Assembly: GCA_004026145.2 (NCBI GenBank)
Contig: CP034990.1
Location: 614,699 to 678,698, forward strand
Reading direction: 5' to 3'
Source: Takifugu bimaculatus
Lineage: Eukaryota; Chordata; Actinopteri; Tetraodontiformes; Tetraodontidae
DNA: 64,000 nucleotides
The notes under the pieces: model-generated
Databases searched by the model: none
What the model was told of the DNA's origin: nothing
The model's input: the letters and a program-made list of their open reading frames with translations, nothing else
Made by a program: the position numbers and the translations under genes
In this document: positions 10,387-24,200 of the stretch, in pieces
How the letters are laid out: every line of letters starts with the position of its first letter
Numbering within the stretch: the stretch's first letter is position 1

Positions 10387-13300
10387 AAGAGACACAGCAG
10401 AGGGGGCAGGCTAATTATTCACACACTCGGCTAAGAGCAGACAGGGACAGGACTCATCAGCAAACTGCTTGGGTGATTAACACTTTTTGTCATCTTCACA
10501 GTCACCTGTACAGTCGCCGGTTTACGGCCAAGATAATAAAGCTCGACATTCCTGACTTTTATGCAAAGCAGACGATGCAGGGAGGTCTGCGAGGGTGGAA
10601 AAGGGGAGAAAAATAATGAGATTTCTTGGGCTGCGGTTATTATCGGGAACATTAACTGGGGATGGGACACAGGTTGACGCAGGATATCCGCCACAGTTTC
10701 TGATTAGACGGGAAAAATTTGTAATTACGATTATGCAAAAAGATGAAGGGGGGTAAGAGAAACGCTTGTGAAGTTGCAGATGAACATACATTAATACAGG
10801 TTCATCACCTTCTGGACAGTTTTCACCCTTCTGGAAGTGTTTCCATGTTAAGAGCAACATAAATTGATTTTTTTTTGTCCGTTTGGTATATTTATGCGTG
10901 TGATCTGCCAACATAATCATGGGCCAACGTGGCGTTTGTATCTCACATGCTTTCTTGATCATCGTCTAATCAGGGGACTAGAATTTCTGACAGCCAAAAT
11001 ATTACCATTAACCTGCGGAGGAGCTGTGGGTTGTGGCCAGCGCAGCTGTCAGGAGTACAACAACAACATATGTCAAAGATCACAATGGATAGGATGCACA
11101 CAAAAGTGAAGATCTGATCCTGTATTTATTTATCAGAGTGGAATTATTAGACAACATATGCTGCAACATTGAATCATTAAAGCATTTGGTAAAATAAAAC
11201 AAAACAAGGAGCATGCTTTTCTAAACATGATTTTAATGTATGATATAGTCCTCCCTGCAAGGAAGAGCTGCTTCGATTGGTTGACAAATGATTTAGTCGC
11301 TCTGAATGACGTTATTAAATGTGTCACTCATACGTGCATTCAGCCCTTCGGTCCACAGCTTTGATGGGACTGCTAAGGGGAGGGTGCACGGCTTCTAAAG
11401 AAGGCCTACAGTTGGTCTGCAGATAAGAACGAATAGTACCAACATCTAGTTGACCCTCATTAATATAGATAAAGGCCGACACATAAAGACTTTTTAAATG
11501 ACACCCGGTCCGTTTCACTGGTGGCCATCTTCAGGGTGCCGCTGAAGCTTTGTCAAGTGAGGTCATGGCGTTCCAGATCAGGGAAAATGAACAAGGTTTG
11601 ATTAATGAACTACTTTAATCTCCTCCCTTTAGCCGATACGCAGAAATACATCATTAAAAAAATTCAATGCGTCCGGCAGGGTAACGGCGCTGATCGTTAA
11701 CCTCGGCCGTTTTCTAGAGTGACTCTATTTAACGCCGGACCCTGGCGACAACAGCCACGCGGTGCCTTCACGCCAACGCGGCGAGATCCATATTTGCATG
11801 CTGTCTTTGGTGAGGAAAGTGTGAAACCAGCTGAAGAGTCTGACAAGTAAAGCTGCTCCGGCTGTCCTCGATTCAACTATGACTCACTCCATTTCGGTGA
11901 ATGAGAACAGATTATTCTCTGCAAACCAAAGGAGTGATACCAGAGATTGGATGCCTTCTATTTACTTTATTTATTTGGGCATTTTTAGTTGATTTCTTTG
12001 GTTACTTTAACCCAGCCGTGGAGCTGCCATGTAAATGGTGACACTTCAGCAGTCCTGGGCTTGTAGCGTTAATGGTCAGTAATGAAAGAGTAATGGCTCG
12101 TGGACTGCGCAGTCCCGCGTGATGTGACCCTCACGGTTACATTTTTTGGCACCGTCACATAAATCAAAGGCGTCCGTCTGTAGCTTGAGCTTTATTACCA
12201 ATTCCACGTGCATCCAGGGCTTGCCAAAAGCAAACTACATGACTAATTGGCCTAATGTTTCAGAGCCTGTTCCTGTTTGGCTTTAGAGATAATGGCATGG
12301 ATTAGAAAATGGAGGGAAGGGGGAGAAGGAGACGATGACCTCCACAGCAGCGTCCAAGGTCAGAGCTGAAATTCTACCTCCCAGAATCAGCTGTTGGGTG
12401 TTGGTGAAGAGGGCAGCCTGATGGAGTGTTTTGCCCGCAGTCAGGACTTTCTGAGGCAGGTGCCGGCGAAGACACTCAGGTCATCCACGACGCATTTGAG
12501 CGGGCAAGCGTTTGTCAGCACAACGCAAATAGCACAAGGACAATGCGCAGCAGGGCGTCCAATGTCCACCACAGCTCTGTAATTTGCATGTGGGTGTGTA
12601 AAATATTTGGAGAGACAATTTGTGGATATGAGAGGGAGAGAGACAGACGAGGATGAAGGAAGGAAGGAAGTCGAAAGAGAAAAACGAGTAAATAAGACAG
12701 ACAGGGTTTATCTTTTAGCCTGCAGACAACAGTTCTATTTCACAGATGGAGCTACTGTGCACAGGGCCGGGGGGGTGTTCCCCATCATTGTGAGTGAGCC
12801 AAAGGGTCAGCAGTTCATTCCATAGTTCTAAGGCGCTGCCAGTCACAAATGCACAAGAATTAACACCAGAGTCTGAGCCACAAAGAGGAGCAGGGCTGAC
12901 TCGTCTTTTCTCTCAGTTTGCATTTGTTGTTGTTTTAAGGCAGCAAAACCGATGCTGCAATTTAATGAGTCCTGGGCCTCAACGAATAAGATCTATCTTT
13001 CTTGCGTCACTGTTGCTTTGCAGAGTCATTTGTAACAACCAAAAATAGCTTTGGTCTACATTTAGTCAGTGACATCCTCCATGACCCAAATGGAGATGAT
13101 ATTAAATGGGCTGCCAGTAGCTAAATCTGTGGTGGTGCACACTCAAAGGGATCCATTTCCAGACCTTTATCATGTATAACTTATGAAAAAGAAACAAATC
13201 CAGGGCACTGCCTACATCGGTCGCCTGATTGATTGACCGTCTACATTTGGAAGAAAATAACAATCATGCATTTGAGGTCACAAAACGACAACTGTTCCAT

Positions 13301-13527
13301 TCAGCCAATGCTGAATGTGGCAGAATTAGTCAACATCATAATTATTCAAGATCATAATCAATTAAGATCATAATCCAATGCATAGTGAATGAACAAATCC
13401 AGACTAGAACCTCAGGAATCTTTGCTGGAAGAGCACCATGAGGGCATTTAGTACGACTTAAAGTAGCAAAATGAACCTGCTAAATCATTATAATTGTAAT
13501 GGATATAAGATATAAGTAACACAACTG

Positions 13528-13547
13528 TGTCCACCTGCAGGTGGACA
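13528..13547. repeat. Perfect 20-bp palindrome with two head-to-head E-boxes
   Basis: The sequence TGTCCACCTGCAGGTGGACA equals its own reverse complement. It contains CACCTG and CAGGTG, sharing the central CTGCAG core. CACCTG/CAGGTG is the E-box type bound by E-protein heterodimers and by Snail/ZEB-family zinc fingers. The symmetry is directly visible; binding is inference. Confidence 0.85.
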
Positions 13548-14379
13548 AGTGCAATATTAATGAATTTTAACATATTTTGCGTGATCGCAAACACAGAAAG
13601 GAAAAAAAAAATGGAAATGTGACATTGTGTGATAGTACCACACTTTTTTAATGCCAACAAAAAAAAACAAAAAAAAAACTTTTGGACTTTGCTCAAATCA
13701 TTTAATGCTCTCTTTCTCTTTTGGAGCTTTTTTCCCCCACACACACATTGCCATTATAACAGCTCACTTTGATGTTTCCTCCAAAAAATAAATAAATAAA
13801 ATAAAATACAATATTTCCAGTGCTTCTATGGGTTTTTTTTAAGCTCTTCCTCAGTTATTGAAGTCCTTTCATTTGAGTCACATGTCTAAAGGAGGACACA
13901 ACAGAAGATAATCCTGTTTCCAGAATTCCTCTTCATTCTTACTTTGACACAGTGGGAGACAGCGTGACCTTTGTACCCGACGTAGCTGTGAATGTCAGTC
14001 TCACGCCAAGCTCTCCAGCCCCAACTAATTGATGCCTGCAGCAAAAAAGTCATAAAAAATGGTTGCTTTGACGCGTGAAGCCTTAGTGGCACTCCTGGAC
14101 CGGGCGCGCATCTGGGATGTTGTTCCCCCGTTGAACACCCTCCTCCAGCCCATCTAGCACCCCGAGGAGTGTCAGCGCACCATTACCTCTCTCTCCCTCT
14201 AATTGCACGGACACAACATTGGCAGCGGGGTAACAGTTCTGAAGCCAGATCCTGGAGGAGAGGAGAGGTAGCAGGTGTTTGATGCCCTGAATTTCATCCT
14301 GACAGTCTCCGCCGGATTGACAGGTTAATATCGGTTGACTGTGGCCCCATCTCACTGCAGGTAGTTGGGCCCTTTGCGA

Positions 14380-14402
14380 CCCCCCCCCCCCCCCCCCCCC
14401 CC
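14380..14402. repeat. Poly-C run (23 C)
   Basis: This is an uninterrupted C homopolymer. On the minus strand it is a G tract capable of G-quadruplex formation, and it is a typical place for length errors in assemblies. Confidence 0.95.
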
Positions 14403-17400
14403 ATCCACAGGACTACAGGCAGGTTGACTTTCAGGAAAAAAAAGAAGAGCACAAGACAAGATCTAAGGCTGCGTTTAACTTTGAATCCCAATTGTTGGAA
14501 GTTACAAATACAGAGCAAAATGTAGCTTCATGCTAGTTAGATCACAGATCAGCATCCATGTGAATAAGAATTAGGCAAAAGTGTGCGTATCTGCTTTTAT
14601 TTAGCAGGAACACAAAGCTAGGTGGCTGATGAAGGCCACTGCTATGTTCTTAAAGATCAATAAATGTTACACTTTCACTTCATATATGCTTGTTTTTCCA
14701 GTGAGGTTCATGAAGTCAAAACTAGGCTATTGATTTTTGTTGGTACTGCAGGACAACAGTGAATATCCTTGAGCATTAGCAAAGTTTGTTGGACAGACTT
14801 TGGTTTACACCCTCTCACAAGCCTTGCAGGCAGAAATCTGGAGGAAGCAGTGCCACAGTTCCGAGTAAATATTAATAAAGTAATAAAACACAACAGTTTT
14901 GTGTTGTAATATGTGCTGTTTTGTCTCAGAATGGCCGACTTCTCCCTCTCTGCTTACTAAAACCTCTGATCCATGAAGATCCACAAATTGGATTTTATTT
15001 TCTCCTCCAGCAGATCTCTCAATATGCACGCCCATGATCTTGAACTGACAAAAGAAAGCGAGGAGATCATTTCAGACTGATTATATTCTTTTATTTGAAA
15101 TACGGACGGGGGAGGTAAAGAAAGAGCGAAAACAAACAATTGAAGGTCGCCTCAGGTTTCCCCTTAGAGGGTCTTCAAGTCCTTAAAAATGAAAACAAGC
15201 AAGAGAGCAGAAAAAAGAGGTAGTGGTGTTATTATCCACCTAATCAGAGACCACCCGCCCACTTCTAATCCTCATTTCACCGAACATTGTTTCAGGACTG
15301 CCAGAGAAGATGGTGAGCTTTGTGGGAGGTGCTGCACGTTCAAAGTGTTGAAGACAGTAACTAAAGAAACAATCCCACACTTGAATCGAGAGATACAATT
15401 TATGTGACGAGCGGCGCACAACAACCCTCGGCAACTCTTAAAGAGTGAGAATTCATTTTGAAGCAGAGGAGGTTTTCTTTTTACCCACGACAACTTTCCT
15501 GACAGCCAGTGGCTGTATTTTCCATCCACTTTATTGGATTTTCTTACTTTATCTGCTATTTCCGTATTTAGTGTTGATGATTTCCACTGAGGGAAGAGGG
15601 AAAAAAATAGGCCATTGGATTCTCTTAATTTACCCCAACACTCTCTGTCCTTGTCATTTAATTGATAGATGCACACTCTCTTCCTTTTTCACTCGCCCCT
15701 GCTTCTAACAAAGCCATCCATTTATGGCCACTTTCATTACTCGGAGCAGAACCGGGACTTTTTGAGATCAGTGCCGGGTATTCAGTGCCTAATGAATTGT
15801 GTGGTCCGCCGTGATTGCAGCAGCATCTGCCGTCGCTGTCTGGCAGTTAGTGACACGTTCAGAGTGATAACAGACACGGGGAACTAAAGGCTACCGCTGC
15901 CTGACTCATTACAAACACAGAGACCGTCCTTTTTGTTCTCCTCTCGCATTCATTCCTTATTTCTGCATCTATTAGTTAATCACGTAGGTACAGTCTTAAT
16001 TCCATTTTTGCATTTAAGAGCTCTAGAGACACACGTCTGCTGTCCATGTTTATTCATACCACTAATTAAAGTGCCCCCCCACACACACACTGCATCGCGC
16101 AAGAGTAAGTAATGTTGACATGCCATGTCTGAGCAGTATCCCAGCAATCCAGAGGCAGTGCGGCACCGAGCCCAAAGCGCCCCGATGGCAGCACTCGGGC
16201 ATGTCATTAGGAGCACCCAATCAGGCCCACCCACAAGGCCGCTGCTCAAAGAGCAGAAGACTAGCTGGGGGCCTGGAAATAAATAAATGCACGTACATCT
16301 CCAGCAGGTCAGACCACGTCCGCACAAGCTTCCAAGAACTCTGCTGAAGTGCATCCAGTCCCGGACGCGTTTCTTCCCATCTGCATGCAGTTCTGCAAAC
16401 ACCTGAGGTCGTTTACCGGCGCGCTCAAAATCACTTAAAGGGGCACCCGGTTCTTCGGTGCAGGCCCGATCCAAATGTGCTTGACCTGTTCGGTTAATAT
16501 TTCATGTGTGTTTTGATTTGGTCCATCTGCGTTGCTGGGAGCATTACTCATTATTTATCGGCTGGCTTATACACTTCCTTGATTTTCCTCAATTCTGTGT
16601 TAAAGAGTGGCTGCTTTTGTCAGTGGTCATACATTATTGAGCAGGCGCAGTATGATCACATGCATTATTGAGGCTTCGCGTAGTTGAATTTTATTTTTTA
16701 TTTTTTGCCTTTGTGTGCCTCTCGTTTGATGAAATTTTAGTACATCTGCGGCTTGTTTTGTTATGAGCATTCCCGAAAGGGACCAACGTGAAGGAAATAA
16801 AGGTGATTTAATTATGAGTTAATGTGATTCCGATATCAATCGCACCACATGGTCCAGTCTTTTAATGGCGTGCAGTCGCATTCATCATGCACGCCCCTCT
16901 GAACGCTCACACGGAATTTCTGGACTTTTACGAAGAGTTTACGGGGAGTTTCCGCTATAAGGATGCACTTCTGTTCTCGGATCGGTAAACTTTAATCAGA
17001 GCGGTGTTTCTGTTAGCTGCGTCAGCTATGGGGGGAAGCGTGACGCCAAGCCGTAGCAGGATTGTTATCAGCAAACATCAGCAAAAAAAATGATCTTTGT
17101 GTGGGACATTTAATTCTGGTGACACGTGTGAACGGAGCAGATCACTAGTCAGTCGACAGGGGTTCCCACATGATGAGGGGTCCAAGAAGTACAATTGCAT
17201 GGATGAGTTCCTGTGGGGGTTTTTTTGTCTTATTTAAGAACTTTGAACAGAATTTGAACAATTTTGTAGATTTCAATTTATATTTCATTGGGATACAGAT
17301 GCAGCAGCAAGATCTCTTTTTTCACCCCAACTGAAAGACAACTGAAGCGGTCCTTGCTGCCATTGATGCGAGTAAATCTGATCACCGCAGTGTTGATTCG

Positions 17401-20400
17401 GCCCTCATTGGAAATCATTTCAAAACATAAATTTCAGTGTGTTTCCTCATGATATTTGAGAAACTGGCCACCGTGGTTTGATTCCAGAATTGTTTGAATC
17501 CAAGGGTTCAGGTTTTTTCGACTTTCTTCGATCCAAACCGGATGAGGTGTGCGACCACAATTTGAACACAATTTGATCGGAACTGAAACCCTACAGTCTC
17601 GCTGAACGTACTGTGCATATTTTATAGTCCAAACCATGCTGAAACCCTGTTTACAAAATGAGCTGTTCAGACAAATGAGATGCGTGTTCTCAAAGGACAC
17701 GCTCCATGGCTCTCGCCGTCCCTCCCCACCTCGGTCTTTTTTTAATCATTTTCTTAAGCCTTTGTGGTCCCCTGGGTCAACGGGGAGGCTGCACTCTGGG
17801 GTCTGAAGCCAAGGGGCCAGGGACATCAGTACCCACATGTCAGCGCTGCACTCTCGTGGAGAAGAAAGGTGAGGAAGGTTAGAAAAAGGCTGAGCTGAGC
17901 TAAAGATGGAACAGGAGGCAGATTCAGGGCGCTTCATCATTTCCTGTGACACCTGCATACGGAGAGAAGCATAGTACACGCCAGCTTATAATCTGCAGCC
18001 CTTATCCGGCGCGCCAGCGGTCACCTCAGCCCGTCTCGTAAACTAGTACAGCTGGCCCCTTTCCAGAGAGAACAACTGCACTCCTAATGGAACCTTTACA
18101 GCCTCCAGTCCGATTTACCTATCATTAGTGTGGCCACAGATACTCTGCAGACCTGCCACCATTATTTTGCACTTATTTTTTTTCCCAGATGAGAAAATGT
18201 ATTCCCATTTAGGAGTTCTATGTGATGCACTTAGATAAAAAACACACACGCACAAACCCACCTGAAATCCTGAAATCCTGCAGATGCTGCAAAATTTGCC
18301 CGCATCTGCATAATACAACAAAACTAATTTCCCTGCCTCCTGCTGCTCTCCAGTCAGGAAAAGATGAAAATATTCATTGCTGTTGTCCTGAACACAGCAT
18401 TATCATCCAGGATTTATGCTTCCCGCTTGTATCAAATTAACCGTGCGAGTGAGGAGGGTCCACCGAATATCTCTCAGCAATGGGTTTTGCCGTGTCATCA
18501 CACATTTGCATGAAGTAAAACCAGATTCCTCGCTTCCTTTTCATCTCGGCCTCTGCTGGGATGGACAATGCTGGGAACATAACATGTATGGTGCAGCATT
18601 ACATATTAGCTCATTTCCCAGCTTGTCACTAGGTGATATGTTTGCATTTACATTAAAGCCAACAAATGATGAGGCTGCTGCTTTGGGATTATCCCATAGC
18701 GTTTACTTCAGCTTAAAATCATAATTATAATGTCAAACTTCCTTTTTTCAATTCAATTGGAATTTTAATATTGGGTTACGGAGGGGTACTGGAGGCTAGC
18801 GCAGTGGTAACAGGGTTACTCTTGCGCGCATGCAACCATACCTGGTGACCATTTGGACTCCACTCAGCCTAATGTGGATGCTCTTGAACATGTGTTGTTG
18901 GGAATCAAGCTTTTGGAATTGTGCTAATTACTTGGTCACCATGATGTGCGATTTCATGGTTACAGAGGTTATCACGTGCCTGAAGTTGCAGGTGGGATAA
19001 GGTCTCTTCTGTTCTTTCTACATATTTACTCATTGCCTTGTACAAATGCTAATATGGCTTAATTTGTTTTGTGGCATCTTCAGAATGGGTCCACAAGGCC
19101 AGTATTTTGCTATCAACCTGACACTAATACTCCCAGCAATCGTGATTAAGAGCTTATTACTACCATCTTTACACATATTAACGCACTTTTCATAATGTCT
19201 TTTACTAGCACTTAAGGCATTTATTATCATATATAGGACTCAGAGAGTGCCCTGCCGCTGAGGTGCCAAATCTTAGTTGATGTATTGCTGGAGAACGGTT
19301 GCCAAAGATAAAGAACAATGTTTTTTCAACAGCTTCCAACTATCTATGTGGACAAATAACTATTGCTCAAGTAACAAATCTGCATCCCGTTCCCACTGAA
19401 GCTGTTGTTCTCAGCTGTCGCCCAGAGACAGAGCCAACTGTGAAGAACTGCACATCCACCAAGGTAACTGATAAGAAATAGGTAGGTGTACAGTGTTATT
19501 GCTACCTCTTCCAGATTGCTGGGAAAGTTTCAACCCACAAGCCTCCAGCGGAAAGGTGGCATAAGCAGGCATTTTCTCTGCAGGTTTAAATGTTTGGAGC
19601 AGAAGCTCCCGGATTGGTTTTCAGCCACCCAGGTCTTAGCACCCAGAAGGACATGTTGAAATTATTGTGCCGGGTCCTTACGTCTCCTCAAATCCCAAGA
19701 AAATAGAGCAACGCCTATTTAAATGGCTTGGTTTTACCCAAGAATTTCAATGATCATTTAATGCAATGATCGCAATGGTTGAAAAGGTCTCTTAATGTCT
19801 CCATTCATGAAGTCTGGGATATATTCGCTTGGTTGGGGTGTATGGGTTGTACACTACTTTTCATAATGCATTACGGGATACATCAAGTGTACGATTTTGG
19901 CGGTGACCCTGGACAGATCCTGATATATTCTTACAGCACGCTTTCACCTTAACAGGCCTCTAGTCTGTGATGCTAGTGTGTGTTGTTGAAAAGATTATAG
20001 TTAGTATATGAAACAGCTTAGATAAAGGTCAGCAGCTTACCGGGAGTAGCAGGATTGCTCTTTTAGGAGAGACACGGCGTAGTCTGACTGAAACCTCGGC
20101 TAGTTCAATGAAGTGCAAATCCGAAAAAAAATGAAATGTCCCTTTGAGATCATAGGAAGGCCTCTTTGGTAAACAGAGAGAGTTGTTCTACTGAGCTAAA
20201 GTCAGTTGTGCTATCACGGCTCCCCTGTGCCATCATAGTGGCGTCACAACTGAATCTGCTTCCAGGTAGGCGTTAAAGACTCACTGAGCGAAAACACCAT
20301 GAAACAACCACCTAAAAATTCGAGCACATAAAAACAGTCAAGAGATTGCGAGAATACTTGTAAAAGTCACGACAAGATCAACTTAAGTTGGGGACTCGCA

Positions 20401-21232
20401 GCAGCTTTAGATGAATAATGACCATGTCATTATAAAGGAGCGGACGGTATAAAAATAAGAGTGGAAGAATTAGACTGAGCCATATTCATGAAGGGAGGGG
20501 TCGACAGTAAACCCTGTAAATCCATTTGGTTTTTCAGACATGGACAGAGAACAGAACTGACAATAGCTCGCGGGGCCAGTGCTCCATGGACTGAATACCA
20601 GAGCGGAGGAGAGGAAAAATAAATAAAGAATGTGTCACCTAGTGGGAGGAAGCACCGAGGCAAGATCTGTCAGAACTCTGCTGCTGTCTGCAGATTAGAT
20701 CTTGGGCTATTTAAAGAGGGAGAGCACGCCGAAGCCCGCCATGCCACACTGTCCACAAAGCATCCACTGCCATCATTGGCACATCATGACAACAAACGCA
20801 GGACATAAATGATGGCTACAAAAAGGGAAGGAAAGACAGCAGGATGGCCCGTTTGTTTTGCCCTCCCATTACCTGAGCCAATCATGATGCAGGTTCTCTC
20901 CGTTCCCTGGGGATGCTTTGATACCGACGTTACGAGTAAGGGAACCTGCTGACGACGCCAGAGATGCCGTCAGAGTTGCCGTAAACATTTTGAAAGGTTA
21001 TTTATTGGCTGTGGATTTATTTTTTATGACCTGAGGTTAAACGTGTGCCACAATAATGATCAGGGCGTGCCATTCGATTCAAAGTAGTGCGAGCCAGACT
21101 GGCAGCCAGACTGATCTGCCGCGTGCAGTATACGTATCTGTTTTTATTTGGGGGGAGTGCTTGTGATTGATGCACAGACTGGTACATTTGTGTGGGTGTA
21201 TGACGATCTGCCAGGAAACACGAGACCGGCCA

Positions 21233-21237
<5 letters not shown>
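14403..21237 (+). other. insyn1: insyn1 intron segment
   Basis: No exon is recognised. The 164-codon minus-strand frame at 15980-16474 is the longest ORF of the window outside the gene, but it has no motif, no splice-like borders and a non-coding composition. A stretch at about 18416-18730 has mixed composition, with an octamer at 18504-18511 and AT-rich homeodomain-like cores near its end, and resembles a conserved non-coding element. A tRNA A-box-like sequence occurs at 18788-18810. Confidence 0.7.
18785..18860 (+). repeat. Possible degenerate tRNA-derived SINE head
   Basis: The string TAGCGCAGTGG fits the RNA polymerase III A-box consensus (TRGYNNARNNG), followed by AACAGGG. About 45 bases later there is only a poor B-box match. 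SINE heads in fish are commonly tRNA-like, so a decayed insertion is possible. A chance A-box is equally possible. Confidence 0.2.

Positions 21238-21263
<26 letters not shown>
21238..21263 (+). repeat. (TG)n microsatellite
   Basis: This is a pure TG run of 13 units. ORFs across it on both strands carry Cys/Val or Thr/His repeats and are artefacts. Confidence 0.95.
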
Positions 21264-24200
21264 TTGTACGGCAGCTTTCTTAGCACACATTGTGGGTGAG
21301 CATTCTTGCGTGAACACATGTTGTTTGCAGCCCTTTTTTTTCGTTCTGTCCTCCCACAGTTGATTGATTAGAGTGAATGTCGCTGGCGTGTTTGGTCACG
21401 TCACTCCGGCTCTGAGCGTAGTTTCGCTTTGCAAATAAACTGCCGCGATGTTTGCCCTACAAACGTGAGGCGGGGATGATGAAGCTACGCGGGCTACTGA
21501 ACAGCGAGGCCTCATTTACCCCATGATACCTCCTCTCTTCAACACTTCCTCTCCCCCTCCTGCACTCCTGTCTCACTTTCTCCCTTCAGGCTGCAGCAGA
21601 CAAACTGCTACAGACTGAGTCATTCTAAGCTAGTCAGTTATCTCTCCATCCAGGCCTCAGATATCTCCATTCTCTTTGATGTCATCAATCAAAGCATGGC
21701 AACCAGAAATGGGGACGAAATCTATAAGTTTTCAGAACTGGGGAGTGCTGAGGTATGGCTACTGTAGTTTGGTACTTTACACATGGACACGCAATCCAGT
21801 GTTTCTTTGAAACACACACTCCAAAGATGTTATCAGAGAGCTGACCATGTACAAGACGAGGAAAGACAGTCAAGGACGGGGGTGGGGGGCTTTTCTGAGG
21901 AGATCTTTCAATTGTTCCCCACAGATGGGGAAGGAAGGCATATATACTGTACTTCCACCTGCTAATTACATACAGGCGTTCTCCTTCCCACCAATGTCAA
22001 CTCAATGGAAAGAATGAATATGTACTTCAAGGAACAATACATCTCCATTCTTCATTCCTTCCAATTTGTGTCAACTGAAAAGTACAGTGTGCCATTGTTT
22101 ATGGACTTGCAATTAAAGAAAAGAAATGAAAGAGAGGATGAAGTGAGAGGAGAAAAGAACTGAAAATTGCCTCTCCCATCCTTCACCTTCCCTGTATGTC
22201 GCTTATTTGTTGCCGGTAATTGGCTCTTTTAATGTTGCCAGAGGACTGAGGTGATGATCTAATGCGTAATGTGTTGTTTGGTTGGGTTCTTTCTTTGGTT
22301 CAACAATATCATAAAGCAGAATGGTATCCGACAGATAGCAAAGGATAATGATGGTCTACAGTAAAGCCCTTCAGCTACCACGGACAGTCTGTTTTCAGTA
22401 CATCTGATCAGGCTGTGAACTCAGCTCCACCTTTTCAGGATGGCTCTTACAGCTCAAAACTAGATTTAAATAAATGTAAATAGATGGATATGATGGTGCT
22501 AAAAGCTGAAAAACAAAGGTTTCTATACAATGTCAATGAAAATATCAACATCTTGTGCAAATTTGTGCTCAAATAATTGTATTTTTGGTCACCGAGTATC
22601 TCTAAAAACGACGGCTTGTCTGCGGGGAGACCGAGTGGTCACACACCAGCGCAAACACTAACTTACACTCAAGAGGTACCAATCCAGCCACGCGCATATT
22701 ACGTCAACGAAGAGGAGGAAAATGTGTGATTAAGTTGTTTGGGAACACCCTCTACATACATGTTCTCAGCGTTCATCCAAGCAACCAAAATGTTTTTGTG
22801 TTTATGAATAGCAGTTTGAACAAGCTAATTTAGGCCTATTAGAAATTTGCTGTTGCGTAAGAAAGCTAATAAACTCAACCCCCAAACCAGAATGGCTGGC
22901 TGCTGTTTGGACGCATTCGATTTTGGGGTATTTATGAACGCGCATCGAATTAGTCAATACATTAACAGGATAAAATTACAGAACATCTGCTGTGCAGATA
23001 CGTTGGACCTCTCTGTGGCAGCACTGCAATTAAAGTAGTAGCAAAGTACTGCTGTGGGGGTTCTGCCAGCATTCAAAAAACAGTCACTTTGGACCCTATT
23101 AAAATGCAGCAAATGCCTGATTAGCTTTCAAGTGCATGTTCTCTGCTAGTGCTCTCAATATCATTGCCTCTGTGGGGAATGCTTGTTCAATAACATAATA
23201 CCAATGATCACAATTCAACCTTCTCCCCTCAGAGATGAGACACTAATTGCTTTATTGATAACGCTGATAGTCCACCAGAATCGAATGTCTGACATCTCGC
23301 GTCAGAAGAGATTCTACTTGTACCAACAAGAAATGTGCAAAGATTAGATCATGTCCGAGATGCTCATCATTTACTTCAAACAGCCGCAGCTGAACAATTT
23401 GGGTGCTTCGTTGGCTTTCACATCTCCTCCCACGACTTACCCGAAGTGCGGCCAAGCTAAAAATAGGTGAAGAGTTCAGAAAATGACAAAGAAGGTCATT
23501 GCCAGCCTCGCTATCTGCACAAGGTCTGGCAGAGAGCCAGCGGTTTGTTCAGTCTATTGTTAAGGACAGCAGACTGTGAGGAAGACGTTGCCCCATGTAA
23601 CAGGCAAATGTGTTGACATCTGTCACCCCAATGATTGATTGCCTGGAGGAGATTTTCCTCTTACAAGTTGCAGTGGGTGGGTGGGTGGCCAGGATAGAGA
23701 GCATAAATAGAGAAACCTGCGACGGCGAGGCGGCGATGAAAGCAGGTACAGTATGTGCGGGAGCCAGATGGTGCCTCGTGGGGGATGTCTCCTGGTGATT
23801 TTGTTTGCAGGTCTTTGTAACGGGTCTTTGTAAAGTCGCCGTCTCCTCTCCTCCGGCTCGCTCGCAGGTATGGGCAGAGCTTTAGGAACTGCCGTATCTG
23901 ATAAAGGTGCTGCAGACGCAAACATGTCCTGCCGTTTGATGGAGAGGGAGACTGTGAGGCGCCATGACAGCTTTTGTCACTCTCTGAGGCATCCGCCCTG
24001 CAGATTGTCACAGATAGAAATGGCACAAGCCTGGAAGCTGTGACAAATTGTTTTGCGAGGTGGGGATTGCGCCATCGCTTAAGATCTTTGTTTGCGTGTC
24101 TCGTAACTGCACGTGTGGGCGTCTTTAGCCTTTGCAGAGGTGGCTCTGGCAGAAGAACAGATGGGAGCTATCTTTGATGTAAGATTGCTGAGCTGTTGAT

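Larger units (their letters stand above)
8486..14379 (+). other. insyn1: insyn1 intron segment with CpG-rich patch and palindrome
   Basis: No exon is recognised. The segment has a 12-base G run at 9917-9928, a CpG-rich patch at about 10190-10386, octamers ATTTGCAT at 11792-11799 and 12582-12589, a purine-rich stretch at about 12626-12690, a perfect palindrome at 13528-13547 and an (AAAT)n stretch at about 13785-13811. The longest frame, 146 codons on the minus strand at 10522-10962, has no recognisable motif and no exon-like borders. Confidence 0.7.

Noticed and set aside
10522..10962. 146-codon minus-strand ORF
   Set aside because: No recognisable motif or coding signature; expected by chance in this length of DNA.
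15980..16474. 164-codon minus-strand ORF, longest outside insyn1
   Set aside because: It has Cys/Leu/Gly-rich random-looking composition, no domain, no splice-like borders, and lies inside the insyn1 intron.
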